Assembly: GCA_963519075.1 (NCBI GenBank)
Contig: CAUQMH010000010.1
Location: 1 to 32,218 of the forward strand
Direction: 5' to 3'
Origin: JABCPE02 sp963519075
GTDB lineage: Bacteria > Bacteroidota > Bacteroidia > Flavobacteriales > Weeksellaceae
DNA length: 32,218 nt
The translations under genes were made by a program, and so were the position numbers. Shown here piece by piece: positions 22,832-31,336 of the stretch. The notes beneath the pieces are model-generated. The model did no database searches, was not told the DNA's origin, and saw only the letters and a list, made by a program, of their open reading frames with translations. Within the stretch, counting starts at the first letter, position 1; each line of letters opens with the position of its first letter.

Positions 22832-25012
22832 TTAGAATTTATAATTTACCTGCACCGCAAAGTTTCTCGGGTCGTTTCTGTTAAGGAAACCGCCACGGTA
22901 GTAGGCGTTGTATCCTATGGCATCGGTCAGGTTATTGGCAAACACACGGATGCTGGCGTTTTTGTAGGTGTAGCCTATCTGTGCGTTTATGGTGGTGTAG
23001 GCGTTCAGCATAAATGGTTTCTCGCCTGGTTTGGTATTGTGGATGATGGTTTTCTGTGTGTATTCGTTCACTGGTCTTTCGCCTACATAGTAGATCCCTC
23101 CCCCGAAACTGAGCCCTTTCAGCCAGCCGCTTCGGAAAGTGTAGTTCAGCCAGCCGTTTGCGGTGTTTTTAGCCGCCATCATCGGTCTGGAGCCGTTTAC
23201 ATAAGCAGGGCTGTCGTGGTATTTAGCGTCAAGGTAAGAATATCCTGCCATGACTTCCAGCTCTGGGAGAATTTTACCGATGAGGTCTATTTCTACTCCT
23301 TTTCTGGTAAGGTCTCCTGCGAAGTCATATAATCCTATTCCTTTTTCTGTTATAGGGTTTAAGAGTTCATAGGATAGATTATTCATATCCATTGAATAGA
23401 AATTGACATTGAATCTCAGTTTTTCTTCAAACCAATCGGATTTGATACCCGCTTCCCATTGTCTTGTTACAGAAGCTCCTGCTGTCCCGCCGCCTTGCAG
23501 AGGATTGTCATTTCCTCTAAGGCCTGTGGTAGTGGTATAGGAAGCATAGAGATTTACATTTTCTAAAAACGGCGATATCATAATACCGAAAGAAGGATCC
23601 CAAGCGAATTTCTTACCTTTTTGATTATTTCCTTGGTAAGAGCTGTATCTCACGCCTAAGATGGCTTTTACATATTTCCCGATGGACATTACTTCCTGAG
23701 CCATCAGCCCGTAGATAGGGGATTTAGGAGAAGAGGAACTTCCTGTTTTCGTCCAAGAATGAATATCTACATTGGAAGGCAGGATGTTAGAAACAGTGCC
23801 AGTTACATCAATATGGGAGGGCTCTGTATAGCCTCCGCTGTAAGTATTGGTAGTAGTATAAGACTCTTTCCAGTCAAAACCAAGCTGGAAAGTGTGTTTC
23901 AGAATTCCTGTTTTTAGTTCATGTCCTATGAAATCAGCTTGGAATACTTTGCTGTGGTCTTCTCCACCGCTTTTAGCAACAGTTCTATTTCTTAGAGCAT
24001 AGTTTCTTACGGGTTTTCCAACGGTGGATAGACGCCCTGTAGATACTCCTTCTTCGCTATTGTCGCCTTGTAGATAAGCCACTCTTACGCGGAAATGTTC
24101 GCTAAGTTTTCTATCAGCGTAAATTCCAAAATTAAAGGCTTTTGTTTTTACATTGTCAGAAGCGAAGCCTAAGAATTTATTTTTAGGAAGCTCATAGATG
24201 GCATTTACATTGTCTGGAGCTAAATTTACAGTTCCTCGGTTGGGAGTTCTCTTGTTGTACATATAGTCCATCTCCGCAATGATTTCCGTTTTGTTGTCTG
24301 GCCGGAATGCTACGGAAGGATTTACATACACCCTTTCTCCCTTCACATAGTCAGTAAAGGATTCGTTATGCTGGTAAGCAGCATTGAACCGAATGGCAAC
24401 TTTCCCTTCGCTGTCCAAAACTCTTTGGAAATCTACTGTGGGACGGAATAAATTCCAGCTTCCGTATCGGAAACCTACATTTCCTGCGTTTTGGAATTTA
24501 GGTTTTTTAGTTGTGATGTTAATGACTCCGCCGGCAGCTCCCAAAGCAGAACCAATTCCCTGAGTAATTGCCGCAGAACCTCGGATTACTTGGATGCTCT
24601 CTACTCCCTGCATATCGGTAAGCATGGAACTTGTACGGAAATCAGAATTCATCAGTACGCCGTTTTTTAGGACAGGAGTTCCTCTATAACCACGGATGGA
24701 CATAGACTCTGCCCCGCCGCCATAAGTGCTGAACAGCACTACACCTGGGATATTTTTGGCTGCATCTGTGATGTTGAGCGCTCCCATTTCTGCAATGGCT
24801 CTATTCGAAATCACAGAAATACTCTGGATTTGGTCTCTTATTTTTAAAGGAATACGGGTAATAACCTCCATACCTTTGTTTTGCTTTCCTCTTTCTCCAA
24901 ATAGTTCTACTTCCTCTATTTGTTTTTCTTTCAAGCTGTCTTTTTTAGCGGTTTGGGCATTTATATTTACAAATCCTGCTAATAATGCAGCTCCTATAAT
25001 TATTTTTTTCAT
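22832..25012 (-). CDS. TonB-dependent siderophore-type outer membrane receptor
   Basis: The ATG at 25012 gives 726 residues with a signal peptide (MKKIIIGAALLAGFVNINAQ); the frame runs ten codons further upstream but lacks a better start. The plug domain is about 35-165: IRDQIQSISVISNRAIAEM, NITDAAKNIPGVVLF, MSIRGYRGTPVLKNGVLM, ESIQVIRGSAAITQGIGSALG, GGVINITTKKP, the set found in FhuA/FoxA-type ferric-siderophore receptors. The 22-strand barrel follows and ends AVQVNYKF with the terminal Phe needed for outer-membrane insertion. No SusD partner or N-terminal carboxypeptidase-like extension is present, which favours a siderophore over a glycan substrate. It heads a minus-strand cluster with the lipoprotein and PepSY genes. 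The ligand is unknown. Confidence 0.93.
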   Translation of the reverse strand: MKKIIIGAALLAGFVNINAQTAKKDSLKEKQIEEVELFGERGKQNKGMEVITRIPLKIRDQIQSISVISNRAIAEMGALNITDAAKNIPGVVLFSTYGGGAESMSIRGYRGTPVLKNGVLMNSDFRTSSMLTDMQGVESIQVIRGSAAITQGIGSALGAAGGVINITTKKPKFQNAGNVGFRYGSWNLFRPTVDFQRVLDSEGKVAIRFNAAYQHNESFTDYVKGERVYVNPSVAFRPDNKTEIIAEMDYMYNKRTPNRGTVNLAPDNVNAIYELPKNKFLGFASDNVKTKAFNFGIYADRKLSEHFRVRVAYLQGDNSEEGVSTGRLSTVGKPVRNYALRNRTVAKSGGEDHSKVFQADFIGHELKTGILKHTFQLGFDWKESYTTTNTYSGGYTEPSHIDVTGTVSNILPSNVDIHSWTKTGSSSSPKSPIYGLMAQEVMSIGKYVKAILGVRYSSYQGNNQKGKKFAWDPSFGIMISPFLENVNLYASYTTTTGLRGNDNPLQGGGTAGASVTRQWEAGIKSDWFEEKLRFNVNFYSMDMNNLSYELLNPITEKGIGLYDFAGDLTRKGVEIDLIGKILPELEVMAGYSYLDAKYHDSPAYVNGSRPMMAAKNTANGWLNYTFRSGWLKGLSFGGGIYYVGERPVNEYTQKTIIHNTKPGEKPFMLNAYTTINAQIGYTYKNASIRVFANNLTDAIGYNAYYRGGFLNRNDPRNFAVQVNYKF

Positions 25013-25039
25013 GAATAAATCGTTAAATAAAATTTTCGG

Positions 25040-25071
25040 CAAAGATATTATTTTTATTCATTCTAAATAAA
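25040..25071 (-). promoter_or_regulatory. -7 box and near-palindromic operator-like site of the TonB receptor gene
   Basis: TATCTTTG (25047-25040 on the minus strand) lies 27 bases before the ATG. Just upstream, 25071-25053 reads TTTATTTAGAATGAATAAA, an imperfect palindrome (TTTATT / AATAAA) placed where a Fur-type iron repressor would block the promoter. No TTG at -33. The box is confident; the operator is tentative. Confidence 0.45.
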
Positions 25072-25079
25072 ATAATTTA

Positions 25080-25119
25080 CAAAAAATAAAAAAGACCTTA
25101 CAAATCTGTAAGGTCTTTT
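25080..25119 (-). terminator. Intrinsic terminator of the M16 peptidase gene
   Basis: A 13-bp perfect stem (AAAAGACCTTACA / TGTAAGGTCTTTT, 25090-25119) lies 13 bases beyond the minus-strand stop, with a T-rich tail on the minus strand. Confidence 0.86.
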
Positions 25120-25132
25120 GTTTAGACAAGGT

Positions 25133-28057
25133 CTAGTATCCGAAAATTTCTTCGAGGCTTACCTCTACGAATTCTCCCATTTTGCTGATAGCCGCCATGT
25201 CAAGGTTTTCTTTCTTCCCTATGATAGCCGTATTGTAGCTTATCGGCTTTATCTTTTGATTGTAGAAGTTGGTCAGCTTCGCCAAATCTAGATTTTGGAT
25301 TTCAGCATAGACATCTTTACGAATATCGTGGTTAAAGCCTAATTTCTGCGTTGCCAGATAGTTGAAATAGATGTTCTGTTTAGTCAGTCTCTGTGATGCT
25401 ATCTGCTTGAGCGAAGAGTTTTTAGCATTGTCAAACTGCGCTGGTATCTGCGGAAGATTTGCCATCAGTCCGTTCATGGCTTCTACGGCTTGTCCCAGCT
25501 TGTTCGCCTGTGTTCCTATGTAGTTTACCACATAGTCGTGCTTTCCTTTTTCGCCAGAGCGGGAATAGTTCACATACGCAGAATACGCTAAAGAACGAGC
25601 CTCACGGATTTCCTGAAATACGATAGATGAAAGCCCAGAACCGAAATACTCATTGAAAACGCTGGATTTCCCAAAGTCTTTCAGGTCTACGGTTTCGCCT
25701 CTTCCCACTTTGCTCATCTCCACCTGTACCATATCATAGTTGGTGAAATATACTTTTCCGTCTGTGCTCGGCTCAGCATAGATTTTAGCCGCAGGAAGGT
25801 GGTATTTTACATTAGATTTTTTGATAATTGGGCTTAGGTTTTTCTTGAATTTCTCCAAATCTTTTCCGTAGAAAAATACTTCGTATGGCGCATTTACTAT
25901 ATTTTTCGCCATAGACACGAAATCCTCTGCTTTCGCTGAAAGAAGGCGTTCCTTGCTCACCACATCTCTGAATCTGGAGTTCTTGCCGTATCTCGCATAG
26001 CTGGTAAGTGCCGCCATGATGTTTCTCTTATCTTTTTTGGCTACTTCACGAGATTCTAAAATAGTATTTACCACCGTTTTATAGATGTTTTCATCAGCTT
26101 TCAGATTTCTAAGCCAATGGTCAAACAGCTCTGCACCTTTTGCTAAATTCTCCTCCAGACCAGACAAAGTAATATTGATACGGTCTTTATCCACACGAAT
26201 ACTGTGATTGATACCGAGTTTAAAGAACTCTTTTTTCAGTTCCTCTGGGCTGTATTTGTCCGTTCCTAAATAATCGAACAAAGTAAACGCCACAGAAAGT
26301 TCTTTATTATTATCCGTTCCGAATGGGAAAATATAGTTCATCTGAGCCAGATTATTCTTCTTGTTTTGGATAAAACTCAGCTTCACGCCATTGATGTTGT
26401 CTGTTTTTATTTCTTTTTGATAATCCACGAAAACAGGCTTTATTTCCTCTACTTTCTCGTTCAGTATAGATTTTAGGAACGGAGACTGAGCCTCTCTGTT
26501 TAGCTCTATCGGTGTGATTCCTGGGTTTTCCACACGGATAAGCTTGTCATTATCGCCTTTTTCTTTGTAGATAATCGCATAATTATCCTTAAAGAAATCA
26601 TTCGCAAATTTTACAATATCCGCTTTTGTGATTTTTTCATACTCCTGAATGTCTTCCAGCTCCTGCTCCCAGCTTCTCTCGCGGATGTAGGTATTGTATA
26701 GTGATGAAGCCAGTCCGTCAGCTGTTTCCCAGCCTTTTAGACGGTCTTTTTTCATATCGTTGATGATGGCAGTCAGCATCCAGTCTGGGAATTCTCCTTT
26801 TTTAACCAAATTTATCTGTTCCAAAAGAAGGTTTTTTGCCTCATCTAGTGACTGGTTTTCCTTTGGTACAGCAGAAAGCGCTAAATATCCGTATTGCTTA
26901 AACGGAAGCACATACGCCATCGCGCGAAGCACTTTTTGTTTTTGGTTTAGGTTTAAATCCAGAAGTCCAGCATCATTGTTGTTGGTGCTGAGAATCTGCG
27001 CTACCAGCTCAGCCATTCTTGCTTCTCTTGTTCCGTAGCTGTCGGTTCTCCATGCCATTTGTAATCGTGGTGCAGAAGGGCTTTTTACCACTCTTTTCAC
27101 GATTTTGTCCATTGGCTTTTCTACGATTTGTGATTTTTTCGGTAATGCTTTAGGTTTAAAGTTCCCGAAATATTTCTGAGCCAAAAGAATCGTCTTATCA
27201 AAATCCAAATCTCCTACCAGCACCAGCGCATAGTTATTCGGCACATAGTATTCATTGAAATACTTGTGAATAGCCACCATAGAAGGGTTTTTCAGATGCT
27301 CTGACTTCCCAATAGTGGTCTGCTGTCCGTTCGGGTGCGTAGGGAATAGGGCATCCATCAGCTCGTAACTCATTAGTCGGCCGTCGTTGTCTTGTCCTCG
27401 GTTAAACTCCTCATAAACAGCTTCCAGCTCGGTATGGAACAGCCTTAGAACCAGTTCAGAGAATCGCTCTTGCTCTACTTTGAACCATTTTTCCAGCTCG
27501 TTGCTTGGGATATTGTTTTTGTAAACCGTTTCATCCAGCCAAGTGTGGGCGTTAGTCCCAGTAGCTCCAAGGGAAGAAATCGCCTTGTCATATTCGTTGG
27601 CAATGGCATATTTAGATGCTTCTTTAGAGATGGCATCTATTTTTTTGTAGATTTCTTTTTTCTTTTCAGGATTTTTTTCTGCCTTGTGCTGTTCGTACAG
27701 GTCAGAAATTTGTTTTATATATTTTTTCTCTTTTGCCCAGTCCTGCGTTCCTATTTTAGAAGTTCCTTTGAACATCATATGCTCCAGATAGTGAGCCAGT
27801 CCTGTGTTGTCAGCAGGGTCGTTATTACTTCCCGTTCTTACAGGGATATAGGTCTGGATTCTTGGTGCATCAGAATTTTTAGCTAAATAAACTTTTAGTC
27901 CGTTTTTCAGAGTGTAGACTCTCACTCCGTTTTCATCATTAGAAACCGTAACATACGAGAAACCATTTCTGTCCGTATGTTTTATCTCCTCATAGTTTTG
28001 CGCTTGAATAGTATTCATCATCAATGCTAATGCTAATGTGGTTAAAACTTTTTTCAT
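25133..28057 (-). CDS. Secreted M16 (pitrilysin-type) zinc metallopeptidase
   Basis: This large inverted-motif zinc protease acts on oligopeptides in the envelope. The ATG at 28057 gives 974 residues with a signal peptide (MKKVLTTLALALMMNTIQAQ); an upstream in-frame start eight codons earlier lacks support. The active site HYLEH is at 89-93 (in NTGLAHYLEHMMFKG), and the distal Glu ligand falls in the LEAVYEEFNRG stretch (about 211-221). That spacing is longer than in E. coli pitrilysin because of a lysine-rich helical insert at about 105-155, which I recall from other Bacteroidota members. The C-terminal half is the second, inactive M16 repeat (VEMSKVGRGETVDLKDFG, GSGLSSIVFQEIREARSLAYSA). It is a single gene with its own -7 box and terminator. 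The natural substrate is unknown. Confidence 0.93.
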   Translation of the reverse strand: MKKVLTTLALALMMNTIQAQNYEEIKHTDRNGFSYVTVSNDENGVRVYTLKNGLKVYLAKNSDAPRIQTYIPVRTGSNNDPADNTGLAHYLEHMMFKGTSKIGTQDWAKEKKYIKQISDLYEQHKAEKNPEKKKEIYKKIDAISKEASKYAIANEYDKAISSLGATGTNAHTWLDETVYKNNIPSNELEKWFKVEQERFSELVLRLFHTELEAVYEEFNRGQDNDGRLMSYELMDALFPTHPNGQQTTIGKSEHLKNPSMVAIHKYFNEYYVPNNYALVLVGDLDFDKTILLAQKYFGNFKPKALPKKSQIVEKPMDKIVKRVVKSPSAPRLQMAWRTDSYGTREARMAELVAQILSTNNNDAGLLDLNLNQKQKVLRAMAYVLPFKQYGYLALSAVPKENQSLDEAKNLLLEQINLVKKGEFPDWMLTAIINDMKKDRLKGWETADGLASSLYNTYIRERSWEQELEDIQEYEKITKADIVKFANDFFKDNYAIIYKEKGDNDKLIRVENPGITPIELNREAQSPFLKSILNEKVEEIKPVFVDYQKEIKTDNINGVKLSFIQNKKNNLAQMNYIFPFGTDNNKELSVAFTLFDYLGTDKYSPEELKKEFFKLGINHSIRVDKDRINITLSGLEENLAKGAELFDHWLRNLKADENIYKTVVNTILESREVAKKDKRNIMAALTSYARYGKNSRFRDVVSKERLLSAKAEDFVSMAKNIVNAPYEVFFYGKDLEKFKKNLSPIIKKSNVKYHLPAAKIYAEPSTDGKVYFTNYDMVQVEMSKVGRGETVDLKDFGKSSVFNEYFGSGLSSIVFQEIREARSLAYSAYVNYSRSGEKGKHDYVVNYIGTQANKLGQAVEAMNGLMANLPQIPAQFDNAKNSSLKQIASQRLTKQNIYFNYLATQKLGFNHDIRKDVYAEIQNLDLAKLTNFYNQKIKPISYNTAIIGKKENLDMAAISKMGEFVEVSLEEIFGY

Positions 28058-28078
28058 GAAATTAAATTTAAATGAAAA

Positions 28079-28086
28079 CAAAGGTA
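28079..28086 (-). promoter_or_regulatory. -7 box of the M16 peptidase gene
   Basis: TACCTTTG on the minus strand, 21 bases before the ATG at 28057. A TTG occurs upstream (28113-28111), but at 24 bases the spacing is longer than usual. Confidence 0.55.
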
Positions 28087-28186
28087 ACCAAAAAATATTA
28101 AATCCATAAACAAAGCCAGCGCCTTATTTTATATTTTATTTAAAAAGAAAGATTCCGTATATTAGTCGCATAAAATATTAAAGACA

Positions 28187-29104
28187 TTGAGCGCATTTCT
28201 TACCATTTTAGGTTTTAATTCTGCCATACCTACCGTCACTTCCTCGCCTACGGCACAGGTTTTAGAGATGGCAGAACGGCATTTTCTGATAGACTGCGGC
28301 GAGGGAACGCAGGTGCAGCTGAGAAAAGCCAAAGCCAAATTTTCTAAAATCAATCATATTTTTATCTCTCATCTCCATGGCGACCATTGTTTTGGGCTTC
28401 CTGGGCTTATTTCGTCCTTTCAGCTGCTCGGCAGGGAAACTCCGCTGCATATTTACGGGCCAGCGGGCATTCAAGAGCTGATAGAAACCGTGCTGAGGCT
28501 TACCGAGACCAACAAAGGATTTGAACTGGTTTTCCACGAATTAAAGGGAAAAGAATCCGTGCTTATCTTCGAAGACAGCAAGGTGGAAGTTTATACCATT
28601 CCGCTGAACCACAGGATTTACTGCAATGGCTATCTTTTCAGAGAAAAACCAAAGGAGCGCCACCTGAATATGAATGAAATCGCCAAATATCCAGAAATAG
28701 AAATTTGTGATTATCATAACCTCAAACGAGGAAAAGATTTTGTCCTAAGTGATGGCTATATCCTTAAAAATGAAACGCTTACCACTCCTCCTGAGGCGTC
28801 TGTTTCTTACGCTTTTTGTAGTGATACCCGCTATTTGGAGTCGGTAATTCCGATTATCGAAGGAGTAGATTTGCTCTATCACGAGGCTACTTTTTTAGAT
28901 GATATGAAGGATTTAGCCAAACATACAGGGCATTCCACCGCGATAGAGGCGGCAATAATTGCAGAAAAAGCCAAAGTAAAAAAGTTGATTTTAGGGCATT
29001 TTTCTAATCGATATACGGATTATTCGGTGTTTTTAGAAGAAGCCAAAGTTGTATTCAAAAACGCCCATCTGCCCAAAGCCTTGGAACGCATAGAAATAAA
29101 TTGA
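28187..29104 (+). CDS. rnz: Ribonuclease Z, TTG start
   Basis: This cytosolic metallo-beta-lactamase-fold endonuclease trims the 3' end of tRNA precursors, relevant here because tRNA-Phe has no encoded CCA. The 305-residue length is standard. The Zn site is SHLHGDHCFGLPG (H62, H64, D66, H67), with the later ligands His in IPLNHRIYCNG, Asp in CSDTRY and His in LILGHFSNRY. The start is TTG at 28187: the conserved beginning MSxxLTILGFNSAIP begins exactly there, and the frame upstream meets a stop at 28163-28165 with no ATG or GTG between. It is divergent from the M16 gene and is followed 14 bases later by the phospholipase gene. Confidence 0.94.
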   Translation: MSAFLTILGFNSAIPTVTSSPTAQVLEMAERHFLIDCGEGTQVQLRKAKAKFSKINHIFISHLHGDHCFGLPGLISSFQLLGRETPLHIYGPAGIQELIETVLRLTETNKGFELVFHELKGKESVLIFEDSKVEVYTIPLNHRIYCNGYLFREKPKERHLNMNEIAKYPEIEICDYHNLKRGKDFVLSDGYILKNETLTTPPEASVSYAFCSDTRYLESVIPIIEGVDLLYHEATFLDDMKDLAKHTGHSTAIEAAIIAEKAKVKKLILGHFSNRYTDYSVFLEEAKVVFKNAHLPKALERIEIN

Positions 29105-29118
29105 GATTAACTAAAATA

Positions 29119-30048
29119 ATGAGCCAAAAAATACTTTTATTTTTATCCTTGCTGATGAATATTGCGGTGTTTTCGCAGGAAACAGACACATTACAGACCG
29201 CACAAGAAAATCCAGATACATCTATTTTCAAAGGAGGCTTTTCTGAACCCATAGACCGCATGTGGGAGCTGAGAGAATCTTATAAACGCGGAACTTTTAG
29301 TCTGAAAGCGCATAGACCCAATTATATCATTCTTTCCAGATATTCAAGCCTTCCTAATAGACAGCCTGTGAGCCTGAATGCCAACCGAGAAGTTCCAGAA
29401 TATAAAAACTTTCAAAACATAGAAGCAAAATTTCAGGTCAGTCTGAAAGCCAAGGTGTTACAGGGTGCTTTTTGGAACAAAGGCGATATTTGGTTAGGTT
29501 TTACCCAGCAGTCTTTTTGGCAAGTTTATAATGGGAAAATGTCCCGCCCGTTCCGCGAGACCAACTACGAGCCAGAGCTGATGTTCATCTATCCGCTGAA
29601 CCTATCCGCTGGGAAATTTAGAATTAAAATGGCAGGAATATCCGTAAATCACCAGTCCAACGGAAAGGAGGAACTGCTCTCACGAAGCTGGAACAGACTT
29701 ATTCTCATGACTGCTTTTGAGTGGGGAGATTTTGCCATCACTAATAAATTATGGCAGAGATTTACCGAAAAAGGGGACGATGATGATAATCCCGGCATAG
29801 AGGAATATGTGGGAAGAACCGAATTTACCATCGGTTACACCAGAAAAAAGCATATTTTTTCTTTGGTTTTGCGTAATAATCTGAACATCAAGAATAATAG
29901 GGGTTTTGCGGAGTTTTCTTGGATTTATCCTATCAAAGGAACTCTCAAGATGATGTTTCAGGCATCTCACGGCTATGGAGATTCTCTGATTGATTATAAT
30001 CACAAACAGACTATAATTGGGGTAGGAGCTGTTTTCCTTCCGATGTAA
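29119..30048 (+). CDS. pldA: Outer membrane phospholipase A (OMPLA/PldA family)
   Basis: This beta-barrel enzyme in the outer membrane hydrolyses phospholipids that have flipped to the outer leaflet. The ATG at 29119 gives 309 residues with a signal peptide (MSQKILLFLSLLMNIAVFSQ). The catalytic block reads ISVNHQSNGKEELLSRSWNR: His178, Ser180 and Asn192 reproduce the His142, Ser144, Asn156 spacing of E. coli PldA exactly. Alternating beta-strand pattern and aromatic girdles fill the remainder. It begins 14 bases after rnz and 10 bases ahead of the TIGR02757 gene, so a common transcript is likely. It probably maintains outer-membrane lipid asymmetry and provides fatty-acid recycling; in this organism that is inferred. 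Confidence 0.9.
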   Translation: MSQKILLFLSLLMNIAVFSQETDTLQTAQENPDTSIFKGGFSEPIDRMWELRESYKRGTFSLKAHRPNYIILSRYSSLPNRQPVSLNANREVPEYKNFQNIEAKFQVSLKAKVLQGAFWNKGDIWLGFTQQSFWQVYNGKMSRPFRETNYEPELMFIYPLNLSAGKFRIKMAGISVNHQSNGKEELLSRSWNRLILMTAFEWGDFAITNKLWQRFTEKGDDDDNPGIEEYVGRTEFTIGYTRKKHIFSLVLRNNLNIKNNRGFAEFSWIYPIKGTLKMMFQASHGYGDSLIDYNHKQTIIGVGAVFLPM

Positions 30049-30058
30049 ATGATAGATA

Positions 30059-30820
30059 ATGAATGATTTAAAATCTTTTTTGGATGAAAAAGCCGAGCAG
30101 TACAATCATCCTGATTTCGTGCTGGGAGACCCTATTCAGATGCTGCATCGTTTCGAGCTGAAACAGGATATAGAGATTATAGGGTTTTTAACGGCAACTA
30201 TCGCTTGGGGAAACCGAAAATCCATCATCAAAAGTGCAGAAAAAATGCTGATGACAATGGGCAATTCGCCGTATGATTTTGTGATGAATTTCACAGAGAA
30301 AGATTTTGAAAAAATGGAGAATAAAGCCATTCACAGGACATTTTCTTTGGAGGATTTTCAGTTTTTTCTGTCTGCTCTGCGAAGGATTTATGCCAAGAAC
30401 GAAAGTTTAGAAAATCTATTTTTATTAAAAGAAGGCGAAACCAATTTTTATCATGCTTTGGAGCGTTTTAGAAATACCTTTTTTGAGAATGATTTTCAGC
30501 ACCGAAGCCAGAAACATATCAGTTCCACCTATAAAAATTCCGCTGCGAAAAGGCTGATGATGTATCTCCGCTGGATGGTTCGGAAAGATAACAAGGGCGT
30601 AGATTTGGGAATTTGGGAAAATATTGGTCAGGAATATTTGTCCGTTCCGCTGGATGTCCATGTGGGGAATATTTCGCGGAAACTGGGGCTGATACAGAGA
30701 ACTCAGAACGACTGGAAAACGGTGGAAGAGCTTGACTTTCAGCTGAGAAAAATGGATGAAAAAGACCCTGCAAAGTATGATTTTGCGTTGTTTGGTCTGG
30801 GAGTATTTGAGAATTTTTAG
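30059..30820 (+). CDS. TIGR02757 (DUF2400) family protein
   Basis: The 253-residue cytosolic protein matches the TIGR02757 family throughout: FLDEKAEQYNHPDFVLGDP at the N-terminus, GFLTATIAWGNRKSII, SAAKRLMMYLRWMVRKD, and VPLDVHVGNISRKLGL toward the C-terminus. It is predominantly alpha-helical. The late DVHVGNISRKLGL segment resembles the helix-hairpin-helix/HhH-GPD layout of base-excision glycosylases, so a DNA or nucleotide role has been suggested for the family, but no activity is established and I do not claim one. The gene follows pldA by 10 bases. Confidence 0.88.
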   Translation: MNDLKSFLDEKAEQYNHPDFVLGDPIQMLHRFELKQDIEIIGFLTATIAWGNRKSIIKSAEKMLMTMGNSPYDFVMNFTEKDFEKMENKAIHRTFSLEDFQFFLSALRRIYAKNESLENLFLLKEGETNFYHALERFRNTFFENDFQHRSQKHISSTYKNSAAKRLMMYLRWMVRKDNKGVDLGIWENIGQEYLSVPLDVHVGNISRKLGLIQRTQNDWKTVEELDFQLRKMDEKDPAKYDFALFGLGVFENF

Positions 30821-30846
30821 AAATAAGTAAAATTTAATTTTTTATA

Positions 30847-31272
30847 GTGTTTAGTAAAGAAGAATCACAGCGGATGCGGCAGGAATTTTGGACATCTTTT
30901 GGGAAATCTTTTCCTACAAAATGGACATTATATAATACCAAAATAAAGGGTTTTAGTTTCAAATTTTATTTTGACACCAAAAAAGCAATGGTTTTGGTGG
31001 AGATAGATGGGAATTTAGACCATAGAGTGAAATATTTTGAGAAGATGCAGTCTATGGAGGGTATCTTTGAGGAATATTGGGAAGATGCGGTTTATTCGGA
31101 TTCTTTCGAGCTTGAAAACGGAAAGGAAGTTTCCTGTGTATTTGTCGAAAAACAAGGAGTCTGCATTCACAATAGGAATACATGGCAGGAAACGATGGAG
31201 TTTCTTTCCGAAAAAATGCAGAAACTCGAAGAATTTTGGCAGGAATATCAGGATTTTTTCAAAGAGGAGTAG
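30847..31272 (+). CDS. DUF4268 family protein, GTG start
   Basis: The protein is 141 residues beginning at GTG 30847, where the family's conserved start MFSKEESQRMRQEFWTSFGK begins. The rest contains KIKGFSFKFYFDTKKAMVLVEID and a C-terminal amphipathic helix (EKMQKLEEFWQEYQDFFKEE). There is no signal peptide or membrane helix, so it is cytosolic. DUF4268 also occurs as a C-terminal domain in some restriction- or nuclease-like proteins, but this short form is widespread in flavobacteria and no function is known. It follows the TIGR02757 gene by 26 bases and may share its transcript. Confidence 0.82.
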   Translation: MFSKEESQRMRQEFWTSFGKSFPTKWTLYNTKIKGFSFKFYFDTKKAMVLVEIDGNLDHRVKYFEKMQSMEGIFEEYWEDAVYSDSFELENGKEVSCVFVEKQGVCIHNRNTWQETMEFLSEKMQKLEEFWQEYQDFFKEE

Positions 31273-31300
31273 ATTTATGATTTATCTCATTTTAATTTTT

Positions 31301-31332
31301 TTGAAACTAATCTAATAAAAGTTATACTTTTG
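31301..31332 (+). promoter_or_regulatory. Promoter of deoC
   Basis: TTG at 31301-31303, 21-base spacer, TACTTTTG at 31325-31332. The deoC ATG begins only 4 bases after the -7 box, so transcription should start at or next to the ATG. Confidence 0.75.
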
Positions 31333-31336
31333 GGCT

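Noticed and set aside
25133..28057. Long Lys-rich insert between HxxEH and the distal Glu of the M16 peptidase as a novelty
   Set aside because: From memory of other Bacteroidota M16 proteins this insert is common, so it was kept as a note only.
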